In this document: positions 1-10,518 of the stretch, one piece after another | How the letters are laid out: each line of letters opens with the position of its first letter | Numbering within the stretch: position 1 is the stretch's first letter | Assembly (NCBI GenBank): GCA_020632695.1 | Contig: JACKFB010000007.1 | Location: forward strand, 186,001-250,000 | Reading direction: 5' to 3' | DNA from: Deltaproteobacteria bacterium | GTDB lineage: Bacteria; Myxococcota_A; UBA9042; PHBI01; JACKFB01 | DNA: 64,000 nucleotides | Made by a program: the position numbers and the translations under genes | The notes under the pieces: model-generated | Databases searched by the model: none | What the model was told of the DNA's origin: nothing | What the model saw: the letters and a program-made list of their open reading frames with translations, nothing else

Positions 1-19
1 TCGGGGTGGCCGCCGCCGC

Positions 20-500
20 AGGGGTCGGGGCCGAGGCCGAGACCGAGACCGACACCGAGACCGAGGCCGCCACCGAGGCCGAGACCGAGACCGAGACCGA
101 GGAGCCGAGGCCGACACCGAGACCGAGACCGGCGCCGAGACCGAGACCGAGACCGGCACCGAGGCCGAGACCGCCACCGAGGCCGGCGCCGAGGCCGGCG
201 CCGAGGCCGACACCGAGACCGAGGCCGACCGAGACCGAGACCGAGGCCGGGGGCCGAGACCGAGACCGAGAGACTGAGGCCGAGACCGGCCGCCACCGCC
301 ACCGAGGCCGAGACCGAGGCCGAGACCGAGACCGCCACCGAGGCCGGAGGCGAGACCGAGACCGAGACCGCCACCGAGGCCGGCGCCGAGGCCGAGACCG
401 GGGCCGGCGCCGAGACCGGGACCGAGACCGAGACCGCCACCGACACCGAGGCCGACACCGAGACCGAGCCCGCCACCGCCACCGAGGCCGGGCCAAAGGC
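20..500. repeat. degenerate hexanucleotide (CCGAGN-type) array
   Basis: Nearly the whole stretch is built from six-base units such as GAGACC, GAGGCC and GACACC, with occasional one-base slips that shift the phase. Translated on the plus strand it gives Glu-Thr, then Pro-Arg, then Arg-Asp repeats in one continuous open frame (6-581), because the repeat carries no stop codon. No domain or export signal can be seen. It may be the end of a low-complexity coding region continuing left of the window, or a non-coding simple-sequence array. I favour the latter only weakly. Confidence 0.8.
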
Positions 501-536
501 CCCGGCCGAGCCGAACGCTCCAACCTCGGCACCGGC

Positions 537-677
537 GAGGCGCCGTCAGCGGCGAGCGAGCGCGCCGTGGGCAAGGAGTGAGCGAGGGCAGGCCGAGTCG
601 GGCTTCAGCCCGTCGCAGGCCTGACCCGAGCGAACGACGCCGCCCACGGCGTGCGTAGCCGCCGCTGACGGTGCCTC
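537..677. repeat. long imperfect palindrome (about 141 bp)
   Basis: The left end (GAGGCGCCGTCAGCGGCG) and the right end (CGCCGCTGACGGTGCCTC) are near-perfect reverse complements. Pairing continues inward with mismatches, through a CGCCGTGGGC / GCCCACGGCG block, to a GGGCTTCAGCCC centre near 600-611. It lies directly downstream of the small minus-strand gene ending at 680. It could be a folded terminator or a miniature inverted-repeat element. No transposase gene is present. Confidence 0.7.
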
Positions 678-679
678 GA

Positions 680-1066
680 TCAATGTTGAGTGCTGACGTG
701 CTTTCCTAGCGCAATGATATAGCGAAGGGTGACGTCCACCGGGATGCCGTGGGCGGCCTGGATGCTGGCGGCGATGTCCTTGACCGGGATCTTGGCCTGC
801 CACTGCTGCACGATCTCGGGGGTGGCCTCCTCGAGCTTGGGGCCCCAGCGGGCGACCTCGTCGTCGGAGAGGTCCATGCGCTCGCGGGTGGCGCTCCAGA
901 ACCAGAGCTGCAGGGCGGCGTAGATGGCCAGGAGCATCCAGATGGGCAGCGCGAAGCTGTCGGTGACCTGCACTCGGAAGATCGGCTGCCACAACAGGTC
1001 GGTGAGCCACATCGCGAGTGCGACGACGGCCGCGACGACCCCGAGCTGGAGCGGATTGAACCTCAT
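680..1066 (-). CDS. hypothetical small membrane protein
   Basis: A 128-residue protein of unknown function. Two hydrophobic stretches (about residues 6-28 and 38-56) predict two inner-membrane helices. A charged soluble C-terminal half follows, containing WGPKLEEATPEIVQQWQAK. It is the last gene before the palindrome at 537-677 and follows the SGNH hydrolase gene on the same strand with about 40 bp between. I do not recognise a family. Confidence 0.55.
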   Translation of the reverse strand: MRFNPLQLGVVAAVVALAMWLTDLLWQPIFRVQVTDSFALPIWMLLAIYAALQLWFWSATRERMDLSDDEVARWGPKLEEATPEIVQQWQAKIPVKDIAASIQAAHGIPVDVTLRYIIALGKHVSTQH

Positions 1067-1105
1067 GACCCCGCCGAGACTACCAGAGGTGCCGGGCGTC
1101 GCGAA

Positions 1106-2131
1106 TCACTGCCGCGAGGGAGCTTCCGGGGGGCGGTTGCCCGCCGCGTCGGGGAGCGGGGCAGGCGCTCCGGCGGGCGTAGCCTCCGGGGCGTCGGCGG
1201 TCTCTCCCTGCGCCTCCTCCTCGTCGGTCTCGGGCGCGGGCGTGGGCTCGTCGCTCTCGTCGGCCGCCGCGCCCGGATCGTCGTCCGTCGCCGCCGTCCC
1301 ATCCGCCAGCGGCGGCGCGTCCTCGGGCGGCACGTCGTCGTCGGCCGCCGCCTCCTCGGCCTCCTCCGCGGCCGCCACCTCCTCGGAAGCGGTCGCGCAG
1401 GCGCCGATGAGCTTTCGCACCGGCTCGGCCAGCAGCCAGCGCACGGCCTCGCTGGTCAGGTGGATGCCGTCCTCACCGTAGGCCGGTTGGGCCTTCTTCG
1501 ACCCCGGCGCCTTGAAGGTGCGGATCGGGTGCCCCTTGGCGTCGGTGGTGGCGGCGTAGGAGTCCACGAAGATCGCCTTGCCGTCGAAGGCCTCCACCTC
1601 GCGGGCGATGATGCGGTTGATGATGGGCCCCTGATGGCGCGCGATCTTGCCCTCGAAGGCCGTCGGTCCCATCCAGACGACCAGGCGCCGCCTGCTCTTT
1701 CCTGCGGCCAGCGACAGCGTCTCCCGCACGCGCTCGGCGTAGGTGGTCTCCCACTTCGGGTTGTCCAGGCGGATCCACACGCCCTTGCGCACCCAGAGCG
1801 GCTGGTTGTCGTTGGTGCCCAGCGAGATCACCACGATGTCCGGCCGGTGCTTGACCATCAGGCCCGGCAGCAGCCCCGGCCAGTCGTGGAAGTCGGGGCG
1901 CGCCAGCCCCGACGAGGCCTTGCCCCAGCGACGCGCCTCCAGCCCCCACTCCTTGTCCAGCAGCGACTGCAGGATGGGCCCCAGCAGGCTGCCCATGGTC
2001 GAGCTGCCCATCAGGTAGACCTTGGGCTTGCCCGACACGCGCGGGCACTTGTCGACCTGGCCGGCGGCCGCGGCGGGCCCCCATGAGAGCGCGAGGGACA
2101 GCGTCACGAAGAGCAGGCGTCGTCGCATCAT
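1106..2131 (-). CDS. exported SGNH/GDSL-type hydrolase
   Basis: Predicted secreted ester hydrolase of the SGNH superfamily, about 341 residues. An N-terminal signal peptide (residues 1-24, Arg-rich start then LLFVTLSLAL) is followed by the three expected blocks. Residues 42-45 GSST take the place of GDSL, with S44 as the likely nucleophile. Residues 105-108 are GTND, and 221-224 DGIH supply the catalytic Asp and His. The last 90 or so residues are an acidic Ala/Glu/Asp/Pro tail with no visible fold. The frame is open upstream to 2236, but the Met-Met at 2126-2131 fits the signal peptide and has AGGAAGG about nine bases upstream. The layout resembles DUF459-type periplasmic SGNH proteins that act on envelope glycans. 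The substrate cannot be read from sequence. Confidence 0.75.
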   Translation of the reverse strand: MMRRRLLFVTLSLALSWGPAAAAGQVDKCPRVSGKPKVYLMGSSTMGSLLGPILQSLLDKEWGLEARRWGKASSGLARPDFHDWPGLLPGLMVKHRPDIVVISLGTNDNQPLWVRKGVWIRLDNPKWETTYAERVRETLSLAAGKSRRRLVVWMGPTAFEGKIARHQGPIINRIIAREVEAFDGKAIFVDSYAATTDAKGHPIRTFKAPGSKKAQPAYGEDGIHLTSEAVRWLLAEPVRKLIGACATASEEVAAAEEAEEAAADDDVPPEDAPPLADGTAATDDDPGAAADESDEPTPAPETDEEEAQGETADAPEATPAGAPAPLPDAAGNRPPEAPSRQ

Positions 2132-2290
2132 CTGGAGGACCTTCCTGTCGAAGGTTCGGCCGGCCGAGGGCGCGACACGGGGGACATCCGGGCTGGGGAC
2201 GGGCCGCAGGCTAGGGGCGCCGCCCTGGCAGGTCAACGACCGGGCCCGTGGCCGGCGCTCGGGCCCGGCCCGACCCGCGTCGACGCCGCG

Positions 2291-4930
2291 TCAGATGGGA
2301 TCGATGAACACGTCGCGCGGGCGGCTGGTGCCATCCGAGGGGCCGACGACGCCCTCGTGCTCCATCTTCTCGACCATGCGAGCCGAGCGGTTGTAGCCGA
2401 TCTTGAGCTTGCGCTGCAGGAAGCTGATGGAGGCGTTGCGCGTCTCGGCCACGATGCGGACGGCCTGGTCGTAGAGCTCGTCGACCTCGTCGTCGTCGGG
2501 CCGGCCGCCGCTCTCCGCCTCCTCGTCGTCCGAGGCCAGGATGCCCAGGTCGTAGTCGGGCGCGCCCTGCTGCTTGAGGTGGCGCACGATGAGGTGCACC
2601 TCCTCCTCCGAGACGTAGCAGCCGTGGACGCGCTTGGGTGAGCCGGCGCCCGGGGAGAGCCAGAGCATGTCGCCCATGCCGAGCAGGCTCTCGGCGCCGC
2701 CCTGGTCCAGGATGGTGCGCGAGTCGATCTTCGACGACACCCGAAAGGACATGCGGGTCGGGAAGTTCGCCTTGATGAGGCCGGTGATGACGTCCACCGA
2801 GGGTCGCTGGGTGGCCAGCACCAGGTGGATGCCTGCGGCGCGCGCCATCTGCGCCAGCCGCGCGATGCACAGCTCGACGTCCTTGCCGGCCACCATCATC
2901 AGGTCGGCCAGCTCGTCGATGATGACGACGATCTGCGGCATGGTGACCAGCGGCTCGCCGCGCGCGTCCAGCACCGAGCCCTCCGGATCCAGCTCGCCGC
3001 GGGCCTGGCGCTTCGCCTTGGCCAGGGCCAGCCGCTCGGGCAGCGGCTGCGCCGGGTTGTTGGTGAGCTGCTCGGTCTTCGAGTTGTAGTTGGCCAGGTT
3101 GCGCACGCCCAGGTCGGCCATCGTGCGGTAGCGGCGCTCCATCTCCTTCACGGCCCAACGCAGCGCCGTCGCGGCCTGCTTCGGGTCGGTCACCACCGGC
3201 AGCAGCAGGTGGGGCACGCCCTCGTAGATGCTGAGCTCCAGCATCTTCGGGTCGATCATGATGAGGCGCACGTCCTGCGGGGTGGCCTTGTAGAGCAGCG
3301 AAACGATGAAGGAGTTGATCGCCACCGACTTGCCGGCGCCGGTCGCGCCCGCCACCAGCAGGTGCGGCGCCTTCGCCAGGTCCATGGCCACCGGCGTGCC
3401 GACGATGTCCTTGCCCAGCGCCAGGGTGAGCTTGCTCTTGGACCGCGAGTAGCAGCCGTCGCTCAGGATCTCCTTGAGCCACACGGTCTCGCGCGTCTTG
3501 TTGGGCACCTCGATGCCCACGACGTCCTTGCCGGGGATGGGCGCCACGATGCGGATGCGCAGGGCGCTCAACGCCATCGCCAGGTCGTCCGAGAGGTTGG
3601 CGATCGACGAGATCTTGATGCCCGGCGCCGGCTTGAACTCGTACATGGTGACGACGGGGCCCGGGTGGATCTCGACCACCTTCCCCTGGACCTTGTAGTC
3701 GGCCAGCTTGGACTCGAGGATCTGGGCGTTGGCGCGCAGCAGCTCGCGGTCGTAGGTCTGCCCTTCGGGCGCCTCGTACTCCAGGAAGGACAGGGTCGGC
3801 AGCTCGAAGGCGCGCTCCTCGCGCTCGTCGGGGATGGCGATCTGCTCACCGACGATGAGGTCGCGGCTGCGGCGCATGGCCACCGACTCGACGATCTTGA
3901 TGTCGTCCTCCGGCTCCGGCGCCGGCTGGGGCGCGGGCGCGGCGGGCTGCGCGGGCGCGGCGGCCACGGCGTCCTCGGGATCGTCCGGCTCCTCGTCGGG
4001 CGCGTCGAGGTCCGCCGTCCCGACCTCGGCCTCCGCCGGCGCGGCGCGCTCCGGTCGCTGCTTCGGTCCGGTCTTTGCTGCGGCCGGCTCGTCGAGGGAC
4101 CCGACCATGTCCTCGGTCGGCGTCAGCACGCGCCGCTCGGGCAGCACCACCTTGGGCCCGCGCGCCTTCTCGGCCGCGTCGTCGTCGCGGGGCTCGCGCG
4201 CCGCCTCGGCGCCCTCGCCCTCCGCCACCGCGGGCTCGGGCGCGTCGCCGTGCCGCAGCAGCCTGACCACGGCGGCGCCCCCGCGCCACGCCGAGCGCGC
4301 CGCCAGCGTCGCCAGCTCGAACACGCTGCGCCGCGTGACCGCGATGAGCGACACCACCACCACCGTCAGCGCGAGGATCAAGGTCCCCGTGGTCGAGAGC
4401 AGCGCGCGCGCCACCTCGCCGACGTACTCGCCGGTCAGGCCGCCGGGGGTGTGCCCCAGCAGGTGCGCCGGCGCGAAGCCCACGTGCATCAGCACCGCCG
4501 CGCCCACCAGCAGACCGACCCAGCCCAGCACGTCGGTGCGGGTGATGTGGAAGCGTCGCCCGATGAGGTAGGAGAGCCCGAGCCAGCCGAAGAGCAGCGC
4601 GAACGCGAAGGCGCCGATGCCCAGCGCCGACAGGAAGATGTCGGCGACGTGGGCGCCGATCGGCCCGATGATGTTCTCGGCGGGCTGGGCGCGGGTGCCG
4701 CCGATGGCTCCGACGTCCGCGGGATCGAAGGTCAGCAGCGCCAGCAGCAGCGTGGCGCTGAAGGCCAGCACGATGATGCCGTACATCTCCAGCCGGATGA
4801 TCGGATCGCCGTCGGCGCGGCGCCCCACGATCCGATCGCGCGCACGGAAGCGCTCAGCGTCTGAGAGATTCGTCGACACGGCGTGGAAGCTACGGGGGCG
4901 CGAAAGGGCGATCAAAATATCGCACTGCAC
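2291..4930 (-). CDS. ftsK: DNA translocase FtsK/SpoIIIE
   Basis: ATP-driven double-stranded DNA pump that clears chromosome termini through the division septum. Four membrane helices lie in roughly the first 210 residues. A Pro/Ala/acidic linker (about 215-350) leads to the motor. Walker A GATGAGKS is near residues 527-534 and Walker [12 protein letters not shown] near 666-676. A C-terminal winged-helix gamma domain ([21 protein letters not shown]) would read KOPS-type polar sequences. At 879 residues it is short-linker FtsK/SpoIIIE-like rather than the long E. coli type. The start is uncertain: the longest frame begins at a GTG at 4930, and another GTG at 4879 (protein starting [11 protein letters not shown]) is equally plausible. 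It lies 33 bp downstream of pyrG. Confidence 0.93.
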   Translation of the reverse strand: MQCDILIALSRPRSFHAVSTNLSDAERFRARDRIVGRRADGDPIIRLEMYGIIVLAFSATLLLALLTFDPADVGAIGGTRAQPAENIIGPIGAHVADIFLSALGIGAFAFALLFGWLGLSYLIGRRFHITRTDVLGWVGLLVGAAVLMHVGFAPAHLLGHTPGGLTGEYVGEVARALLSTTGTLILALTVVVVSLIAVTRRSVFELATLAARSAWRGGAAVVRLLRHGDAPEPAVAEGEGAEAAREPRDDDAAEKARGPKVVLPERRVLTPTEDMVGSLDEPAAAKTGPKQRPERAAPAEAEVGTADLDAPDEEPDDPEDAVAAAPAQPAAPAPQPAPEPEDDIKIVESVAMRRSRDLIVGEQIAIPDEREERAFELPTLSFLEYEAPEGQTYDRELLRANAQILESKLADYKVQGKVVEIHPGPVVTMYEFKPAPGIKISSIANLSDDLAMALSALRIRIVAPIPGKDVVGIEVPNKTRETVWLKEILSDGCYSRSKSKLTLALGKDIVGTPVAMDLAKAPHLLVAGATGAGKSVAINSFIVSLLYKATPQDVRLIMIDPKMLELSIYEGVPHLLLPVVTDPKQAATALRWAVKEMERRYRTMADLGVRNLANYNSKTEQLTNNPAQPLPERLALAKAKRQARGELDPEGSVLDARGEPLVTMPQIVVIIDELADLMMVAGKDVELCIARLAQMARAAGIHLVLATQRPSVDVITGLIKANFPTRMSFRVSSKIDSRTILDQGGAESLLGMGDMLWLSPGAGSPKRVHGCYVSEEEVHLIVRHLKQQGAPDYDLGILASDDEEAESGGRPDDDEVDELYDQAVRIVAETRNASISFLQRKLKIGYNRSARMVEKMEHEGVVGPSDGTSRPRDVFIDPI

Positions 4931-4963
4931 GCGCGTTCAGAGCGCCAGGCCGGATGACCCCGG

Positions 4964-6631
<1,668 letters not shown>

Positions 6632-6738
6632 CTACGCGCCCCGGGTCGGAGCACGTCGTCTGGACGTCCGCTGGGCCTGCCCGCGAGGGCGGCCGGCGCG
6701 TCGTGTCGAGATGCCGTTGACCCGGAGGTCAGGCGACC

Positions 6739-7533
6739 CTAACGAGCGGGATCGGGGCTGTCAACGACCGGATCGGTCGCCATCAGCTCGGCGTCGCTCG
6801 GCCGCACGTAGGCCGGATCCAGGGGAGGCGCCGCCGCCGGGTCGCGGCCGGCGCGCTCGAAGGCCTCGGCAGCCAGCCAGGCGACCTCCGCGGCGCGCGG
6901 GAGCTGCCACGACGGCGGCACCGCGCTGCTGCACCCGTAGAGCGCCGCGCCCGAACCGAAGACCAGCGGCGCCGGCTCGCCCACCGCGGCCGACAGCTCG
7001 GCCAGCACCTGCTGCGCCGGGCCCACCCGGGCCGGGGCCAGCATCACCGGCGGGCCGTCCAGCGGCACCCGCCAGGCGGCCGCGTACACCTCGCCCTTGC
7101 GCGCGTCGACCATGGGCACGATCGCCTCGGGGCGGCCGGCAGCGTTGCGCGCCAGGGCGGCCAGGCTGTCCACGGGCCAGAGCGGCGCGCCGACGCCCAT
7201 CGCCAGCCCGGCCGCGCTGGCCAGGCCCACCCGCAGCCCGGTGAAGCTGCCCGGACCGCGCCCGCAGGCCACCAGTGACAGGTCGGCGGCGGCCAGGTCC
7301 TGGCGCTCCAGCATCGCCGCCAGCAGGTCGAGCACCCGCTCGGCGTGGCGCCGTCCGAGGTGGCTGGTGACCTCGTCGAGCAGCTCGAGCGAGCGCGCCG
7401 TGGGGTCGGCCTCCTCGCTCAGGCGGCACAGGGCCAGGCCCAGGTGCGGCCCTGCGCTCTCGATGCCCAGCACCACCGGCCCCCGCCCCGCCCCGTCGGC
7501 GCGAGCGAACAGACGCGCGCGGCGGTCGCTCAT
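6739..7533 (-). CDS. tsaB: tRNA threonylcarbamoyladenosine biosynthesis protein TsaB
   Basis: Non-catalytic ASKHA-fold partner of TsaD in the t6A modification of ANN-decoding tRNAs. The N-terminal VLGIESAGPHLGLALC and the family signature GRGPGSFTGLRVGLASAAGLA support the call. The protein has 264 residues; TsaB is usually 220-235, with the extra length at both ends. Its ATG overlaps the rseP stop (ATGA at 7530-7533), so the two genes are translationally coupled. The same frame stays open far upstream, antisense to nothing and in another frame of rseP; that extension is an artefact of high GC. Confidence 0.92.
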   Translation of the reverse strand: MSDRRARLFARADGAGRGPVVLGIESAGPHLGLALCRLSEEADPTARSLELLDEVTSHLGRRHAERVLDLLAAMLERQDLAAADLSLVACGRGPGSFTGLRVGLASAAGLAMGVGAPLWPVDSLAALARNAAGRPEAIVPMVDARKGEVYAAAWRVPLDGPPVMLAPARVGPAQQVLAELSAAVGEPAPLVFGSGAALYGCSSAVPPSWQLPRAAEVAWLAAEAFERAGRDPAAAPPLDPAYVRPSDAELMATDPVVDSPDPAR

Positions 7534-9206
7534 CCGAGCGGCCGCTGGATGTCGTTCTTCACCCCGATGACGAAGAGCAGGATGATGATCGCCAGGCCGA
7601 TGTAGGTCGCGATCTGCCGCGTCTGCAGCGAGACGGGCCGCCGCCGCACGGCCTCGAGGCCCAGGAAGAGGATCTGCCCGCCGTCGAGGATGGGGATGGG
7701 CAGCAGGTTGATGAGGCCCAGGTTGATCGACAGCCACACCATCAAGAAGAAGAAGTAGCCGGCGCCCTCCTCGGCGGTGCGCGAGACGAGCTGGGCGATG
7801 CCGATGGGGCCGCTCAGCTCGGTGGTCGGCACCTTGCCGCGGATGAGCCCGACGATGGCGGCCAGCACGGCGCTCATGGCCTCGTTGGTCTTGCGCACCG
7901 AGTGCGAGAGCGCGAAGGCGACGCGGTGCTCGTCGGGCACCAGGTCGGGCCCGTCCAGCCCGTACTCGTCCACGGCGACGCCGAAGGTGCGGACGATGCG
8001 GTCGCCGCGCCCCTCGCCGCCGGCGGGCACCTCGGCGAGCCAGCCCGAGTGGGTGATCTGCCGCATCTCGCCCTCGCGGCTGAACACCAGCGTGTGCTCG
8101 GCCTCGGGCGTGTTGGCCAGGCGCTGCATCAGGAAGGGCCAGCGCACGCAGGGGAAGCCGTCGACGCTCCAGAGCTGGTCGCCCGCCGCCAGGCCCATCG
8201 TGGCGGCCGGCGTCCCCTCCTGGACCGAGGCGATGGCGCAGGCGCTGGTGCCCAGGCCGCGGTTCGGCACGGCCGTCGCCGCCGGCACTTCGGCCTGGTG
8301 CGGCTCGAGGCGCACGAAGCCCTGCTCGATGCCCAGCGCCGGATCGAAGACCGCCCGCTCCCAGGCGACCGACACCGGCGTCTCCCGGTTCTCGGAAAGG
8401 CGCGACGCCGCCTGGTCGAAGCGCTCGACCGGCTGCCCGCCCACCGCGGTCACCCTGTCGCCCGTGCGCAGCCCGGCCTGCCACGCCGGCGACCCCTCGG
8501 CCACCACCACGAAGGGGCGCGCGTAGGCGGGCATGACGCCGATGCGACCGCGCTCGTCGCCGAAGGACAGCCCGGGCAGCAGCTCGCGCCGCCGGCCCTC
8601 GGGGACCACCTCCACCGTGACCGGCGCCGCCTGGCCCGGGCGCTCGACCGTGACGGACAGCGCCTGCGCCGGCGCGTCGGCCACGACCTTCTCGAGCTCC
8701 CACCAGTAGTCGATCGCCTCGCCGTCGACCGCGACGATGCGGTCGCCCGGCGCGAGCCCCGCCTCGGCGGCCGCGCCCGTCGGGTCCACCGTCCCCACCC
8801 AGGCGGGCACCTGCTGCCCGGCCATCAGCCCGGCGATCAGGTAGATGATGTAAGGCAGCAGCAGGTTGAAAGCGGGCCCGGCGGCGACGATGAGGAAGCG
8901 CTTCCAGACGGCCTTGGACTGGAAGCTGGCCTCGCGCCAGGCGTCGGGCACCGGCTCCGAGGGGTCGGCGCCCAGCATGCGCACGAAGCCGCCCAGGGGC
9001 AGCGCGCCGATGACGTACTCGGTGGGCTCGAGGGCGCCCTTCTGCTTGCCGCGGATGCGGAACAGCGTCGGTCCGAAGCCGATGGAGAAGGTGACCACGT
9101 GCACGCCCATGCGGCGCGCCAGCACGTAGTGCCCCAGCTCGTGGAAGAAGATGAGCCCGCCGAGCAGCAGGATCGTGAACAGGGCGGTCAGCAACGCGGA
9201 TACCAT
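7530..9206 (-). CDS. rseP: site-2 protease RseP family, three PDZ domains
   Basis: Intramembrane zinc metalloprotease that cleaves anti-sigma factors and signal-peptide remnants. The active site is HELGH at residues 22-26 in the first helix, with the third ligand in NLLPIPILDGG (about 500-510) near the C-terminus. Between them are three PDZ-like repeats (about 134-200, 232-300 and 320-390), each with the A/MGLxxGD core; E. coli RseP has two. The length of 558 residues exceeds the usual 420-450. The start at 9206 is chosen for GGAG about seven bases upstream and because MVSALLTALFTILLLG is the expected first helix. An in-frame upstream ATG at 9260 lacks such a site. It is coupled to tsaB downstream. 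Confidence 0.92.
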   Translation of the reverse strand: MVSALLTALFTILLLGGLIFFHELGHYVLARRMGVHVVTFSIGFGPTLFRIRGKQKGALEPTEYVIGALPLGGFVRMLGADPSEPVPDAWREASFQSKAVWKRFLIVAAGPAFNLLLPYIIYLIAGLMAGQQVPAWVGTVDPTGAAAEAGLAPGDRIVAVDGEAIDYWWELEKVVADAPAQALSVTVERPGQAAPVTVEVVPEGRRRELLPGLSFGDERGRIGVMPAYARPFVVVAEGSPAWQAGLRTGDRVTAVGGQPVERFDQAASRLSENRETPVSVAWERAVFDPALGIEQGFVRLEPHQAEVPAATAVPNRGLGTSACAIASVQEGTPAATMGLAAGDQLWSVDGFPCVRWPFLMQRLANTPEAEHTLVFSREGEMRQITHSGWLAEVPAGGEGRGDRIVRTFGVAVDEYGLDGPDLVPDEHRVAFALSHSVRKTNEAMSAVLAAIVGLIRGKVPTTELSGPIGIAQLVSRTAEEGAGYFFFLMVWLSINLGLINLLPIPILDGGQILFLGLEAVRRRPVSLQTRQIATYIGLAIIILLFVIGVKNDIQRPLG

Positions 9207-9383
9207 CGACGCTCCGGACAAGGGTGCGGGGACCCGGTCGACGCACCATACGTGCGACAACGGGGCGGGCCAAGTGGCTTGTTCCCGGCGGCCGAGCAGG
9301 CGCCCGTGCCCCTGGCCGCGGGGCGCACCCGCGGGCTATCATCGGGGGGGCGCGGGGACATGCGGCGCACACCGGGAGGGGCG

Positions 9384-10232
9384 ATGAGGGCGGCGTGGGT
9401 GTGGGCCGTGGCCGCGGCGTGGCTGGTCGCAGCGGCGGGGTGCGAGGACGGCGGCGGCGGCGTCTGCGTGCCGAACCAGAGCGTGCTGTGCTCCTGCGCC
9501 GGGGGCCTCTCGAGCGTCCGGTCCTGCAACGCGGAGGGCAGCGGGTTCGGCCCCTGCGCGTGCGCGGCGCTGGGCGGCGAGCCGGACGCCGATGCGGAGG
9601 CGCCCTCGGACACCACGGAGGCAGCGGACACCAGCGCTCCCGGCGACGCCGTGGCGACCGATGGCGGCGGGGACGTGGAGCCGCACGCCGACGCCGACGC
9701 CGACGCCGACACGACGTCGACGCCCGATGGCTGCACCCCGACCGGCACGGCGCCGTGCTGTACGGCCTGCGAGGCGCCCGCGCTCTGCCTCGAGGGCGCC
9801 TGCCAGGAGCCGAGCTTCGACGGCACCTGGCAGGTCACCGCCGATCCGCCCAGCCAGCTCGTCGGCGTGCTCGGCACGGTGAGCTTCCCCGCGACCACGA
9901 TGGAGATGACCACCACCGGCACCGCGGTGACCCTGGTCGACGTCGGCGCCACGCCGCCCGTCACCTACACCGGCACGCGCGATGGCCCGGCGCTGGCGCT
10001 GAGCGCCACCTACACCCGGACCCGGGACGCACAGAACCTCACCTACGAGGCGACCGTGGCCGCCACGCTCGCGGCCTCGCTCCCGGCCCCCGGACAGCCG
10101 CCCCTGCTGGAGCTGTCGGGCACCCTCAGCCAGACCATCTCGAAGGAGGTCGCCGGCCTGGGCCGGGTGCCCGTCGCCACGGCGGTGTGGAGCCTCAGCG
10201 GCGTCCGCACGGAGGACGAGGCCCGTCCTTGA
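9384..10232 (+). CDS. hypothetical lipoprotein with Asp/Ala linker
   Basis: A predicted lipoprotein of 282 residues. The signal peptide ends in VAAAGC, with the lipidated Cys at about residue 22. A Cys-rich segment with several CxC pairs is followed by an Asp/Ala/Thr-rich linker (DADADADAD). Another Cys-rich patch (CCTACEAPALCLEGAC) precedes a C-terminal beta-rich domain that begins FDGTWQVTADPP. Opening with F-D-G-T-W is common in exported lipocalin-like or DUF domains. The start at 9384 follows GGGAGGGGCG and is preferred over the in-frame ATG at 9360. The gene is divergent from rseP, with a 177 bp shared upstream region. Function is unknown; the Cys/Asp-rich style matches myxobacterial surface lipoproteins. 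Confidence 0.75.
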   Translation: MRAAWVWAVAAAWLVAAAGCEDGGGGVCVPNQSVLCSCAGGLSSVRSCNAEGSGFGPCACAALGGEPDADAEAPSDTTEAADTSAPGDAVATDGGGDVEPHADADADADTTSTPDGCTPTGTAPCCTACEAPALCLEGACQEPSFDGTWQVTADPPSQLVGVLGTVSFPATTMEMTTTGTAVTLVDVGATPPVTYTGTRDGPALALSATYTRTRDAQNLTYEATVAATLAASLPAPGQPPLLELSGTLSQTISKEVAGLGRVPVATAVWSLSGVRTEDEARP

Positions 10233-10266
10233 CACCCCGCCGGCCGCGCCGCGAGACTCCGCCGCC

Positions 10267-10518
10267 ATGAAGTGTCCCGTCTGCTCGGCCCAAGCCCCCG
10301 CCCCAGCGGAGAATCCCCACCGCCCCTTCTGCTCGCTCCGTTGCAAGCAGGTGGACCTGGGGCGCTGGGTGACCGGCGCCTACGCAATCCCCGGCCCCCC
10401 GGCCGAGGAGCTGCTCGTCGACGGCTTCGGCGAGCTCGACCCCGACGACGTGGCGAACGCCCTCGACGGCTCGGGGCCCTCGCCCTGGGCGCGCAGGGAA
10501 AAGGACGACGACCGATGA
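10267..10518 (+). CDS. yacG: DNA gyrase inhibitor YacG
   Basis: A small zinc-ribbon protein that in E. coli binds GyrB and inhibits gyrase. All four zinc ligands are present: C3, C6, C22 and C26, in CPVC and RPFCSLRC. The family tail VDLGRWVTGAYAIPGPP follows. At 83 residues it is slightly longer than the E. coli protein, with an acidic C-terminus. Its TGA overlaps the ATG of the M16 peptidase gene (ATGA at 10515-10518). The coupling gives no functional clue. Confidence 0.93.
   Translation: MKCPVCSAQAPAPAENPHRPFCSLRCKQVDLGRWVTGAYAIPGPPAEELLVDGFGELDPDDVANALDGSGPSPWARREKDDDR

Noticed and set aside
6..581. Open reading frame of 191 codons across the hexanucleotide array
   Set aside because: Open only because the repeat has no stop codon. 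Composition shifts from Glu-Thr to Pro-Arg to Arg-Asp with phase slips, and no domain or export signal is visible. Listed as a repeat instead.
6739..9372. 877-codon minus-strand frame containing TsaB at its end
   Set aside because: The upstream part is an out-of-frame reading of rseP; the true tsaB starts at the ATGA overlap at 7533.
7902..10232. 776-codon plus-strand frame ending in the lipoprotein gene
   Set aside because: Only the last 282 codons (from 9384) have a signal peptide and a ribosome-binding site; the rest is antisense to rseP.
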